Source of the DNA: an uncultured Planctomycetia bacterium
Lineage (GTDB): Bacteria; Planctomycetota; Phycisphaerae; Phycisphaerales; SM1A02
Length of the DNA stretch: 64,000 nucleotides
Direction of reading: 5' to 3'
Assembly (NCBI GenBank): GCA_937871505.1
Contig: CALMPF010000065.1
Span: 1 to 64,000 of the forward strand
Numbering within the stretch: position 1 is the stretch's first letter; each line of letters opens with the position of its first letter. Under the pieces are notes generated by a model, which made no database searches, had not been told where the DNA came from, and saw only the letters and a list, made by a program, of their open reading frames with translations. Of this stretch, positions 63,232-64,000 are shown piece by piece. The position numbers and the translations under genes are program-made.

Positions 63232-64000
63232 AGTCGATGATCCGCCCCAGCTCGGAGCGCAGCTCGCGCCGCGGGACGATGCGATCGATGAAGCCGGCCT
63301 TGAGCAGGAACTCCGCGGTCTGGAACCCCTCAGGAAGCTCCTGCCGGATCGTCTGCGCGATCACGCGCGGACCCGCGAAGCCGATCAGCGCCCCGGGCTC
63401 CGCGAGAATCACATCGCCGAGCATCGCGAAGCTCGCGGTGACGCCGCCAGTGGTCGGATCGGCGAGCACGGAGATGTAGAGTCCGCCCTGATCGTCGAAG
63501 CGGGCGAGCGCCGCCGAGGTCTTCGCCATCTGCATCAGCGAGAAGCCCGACTCCTGCATCCGCGCGCCGCCGGAGCAGCTCACGATGATCAGGGGCAGGT
63601 CGCCCTCCGACGCGAGCTCGATGGCGCGGGTGAGCTTCTCGCCGATCACCGACCCCATCGACCCGCCCATGAAGGTGAAGTCCAGGCATGCGAGGACGAC
63701 CTTGCGGCCCTTGATGAACGCGGTCCCGGTCTGGACGCCGTCGTTCTGTCCGGTGGCCTGCTGCGCGGCGCGGATTCGGTCGCGATAGGGCTTGACGTCG
63801 ACGAACTCCAGCGGATCCATCGGGGCGACGGTCGCGTTGATCGGCTCGAAGGTGCGCGGATCGGCGAGCTGCTCGACGCGCGTCGCGGCCGAGATCCGCA
63901 TGTGATGCTCGCACTTCGGGCAGACCCAGAGCGCCTGCTCCACCGCCTTGCGGAAGAGCGTCTCCCCGCAGGCGGGGCAGCGCATCCAGAGCCCCTCGGG
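63218..64000 (-). CDS. accD: Acetyl-CoA carboxylase carboxyltransferase subunit beta (5' end cut by window)
   Basis: Beta subunit of the carboxyltransferase step of acetyl-CoA carboxylase, first committed step of fatty-acid synthesis. The visible 260 residues start with codons for PEGLW, then the N-terminal zinc ribbon 'MRCPACGETLFRKAVEQALWVCPKCEHHM', and 'VSCSGGARMQESGFSLMQMAK' and 'GPRVIAQTIRQELPEGFQT' of the carboxyltransferase fold. The reading frame is open to base 64000, so the true start lies to the right of the window; a normal AccD has about 280-300 residues. The 3' end at 63218 overlaps lnt. Confidence 0.93.
   Translation of the reverse strand, partial: PEGLWMRCPACGETLFRKAVEQALWVCPKCEHHMRISAATRVEQLADPRTFEPINATVAPMDPLEFVDVKPYRDRIRAAQQATGQNDGVQTGTAFIKGRKVVLACLDFTFMGGSMGSVIGEKLTRAIELASEGDLPLIIVSCSGGARMQESGFSLMQMAKTSAALARFDDQGGLYISVLADPTTGGVTASFAMLGDVILAEPGALIGFAGPRVIAQTIRQELPEGFQTAEFLLKAGFIDRIVPRRELRSELGRIIDYAGK

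Overview
The window is GC-rich (roughly two-thirds G+C by eye) and comes from a Planctomycetota bacterium, most likely class Phycisphaerae. The strongest clue is a set of three secreted proteins (5501-6577, 6670-9411, 32456-34609) that end in the paired dockerin-like segment 'DLDGxGxVDGADLGLLLxAWG', which is typical of that class. No 16S gene is present, so this placement is an inference.

Left chromosomal part (1-9.4 kb): nadD, a nucleoside phosphorylase-family gene and typA/bipA on the minus strand, a tRNA-Glu(TTC), lysC, and two secreted proteins facing each other.

CRISPR island (about 10.08-32.06 kb). This is the centre of interest. It holds a complete type III-B effector operon (cmr1-2-3-4-5-6) with 4-base or near overlaps, ending in a CARF-HEPN RNase of the Csx1/TM1812 type. 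A long leader-like gap follows, then a CRISPR array of 35-bp repeats. An IS21-family element splits the array inside one spacer. After the array come a single 954-aa Cas6-reverse transcriptase-Cas1 fusion and cas2. A convergent gene encodes a 752-aa protein with three predicted membrane helices that could be a membrane effector. Cas10/Cmr2 keeps GGDD and lacks a visible HD nuclease domain, so the predicted output is a nucleotide second messenger that activates the HEPN RNase and perhaps the membrane protein. The island is flanked by direct copies of the 5' end of one chromosomal gene: 9589-10078 (truncated) and 32058-32707 (leading into the intact gene). This suggests the island entered by single-crossover integration or a similar event.

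Right chromosomal part (32-64 kb): an intact secreted C-type-lectin-like protein; a PIN/Phd toxin-antitoxin pair; a three-gene minus-strand cluster (Cys-rich protein, collagen-like Gly-rich protein, prenyltransferase/terpene-cyclase-like protein); a Tat-exported hydroxypyruvate-isomerase-like protein; a large secreted Ig/Fn3-like protein with a metzincin-like motif whose catalytic Glu is Gln; a TsaE-YacG fusion; a Fur-like regulator; polA; an M28 peptidase; an alternative GlmU-like protein; mreB-mreC-mreD; small envelope proteins; a HEAT-repeat lipoprotein; lnt; and the 3' part of accD, cut by the window end.

Repeats include a dispersed GGGCGGGTC hairpin (four copies), a 160-175-bp MITE-like element (two copies), a 71-bp tandem repeat, a 15-bp minisatellite, a pair of 35-bp leader repeats and an inverted CRISPR anti-repeat in the leader.
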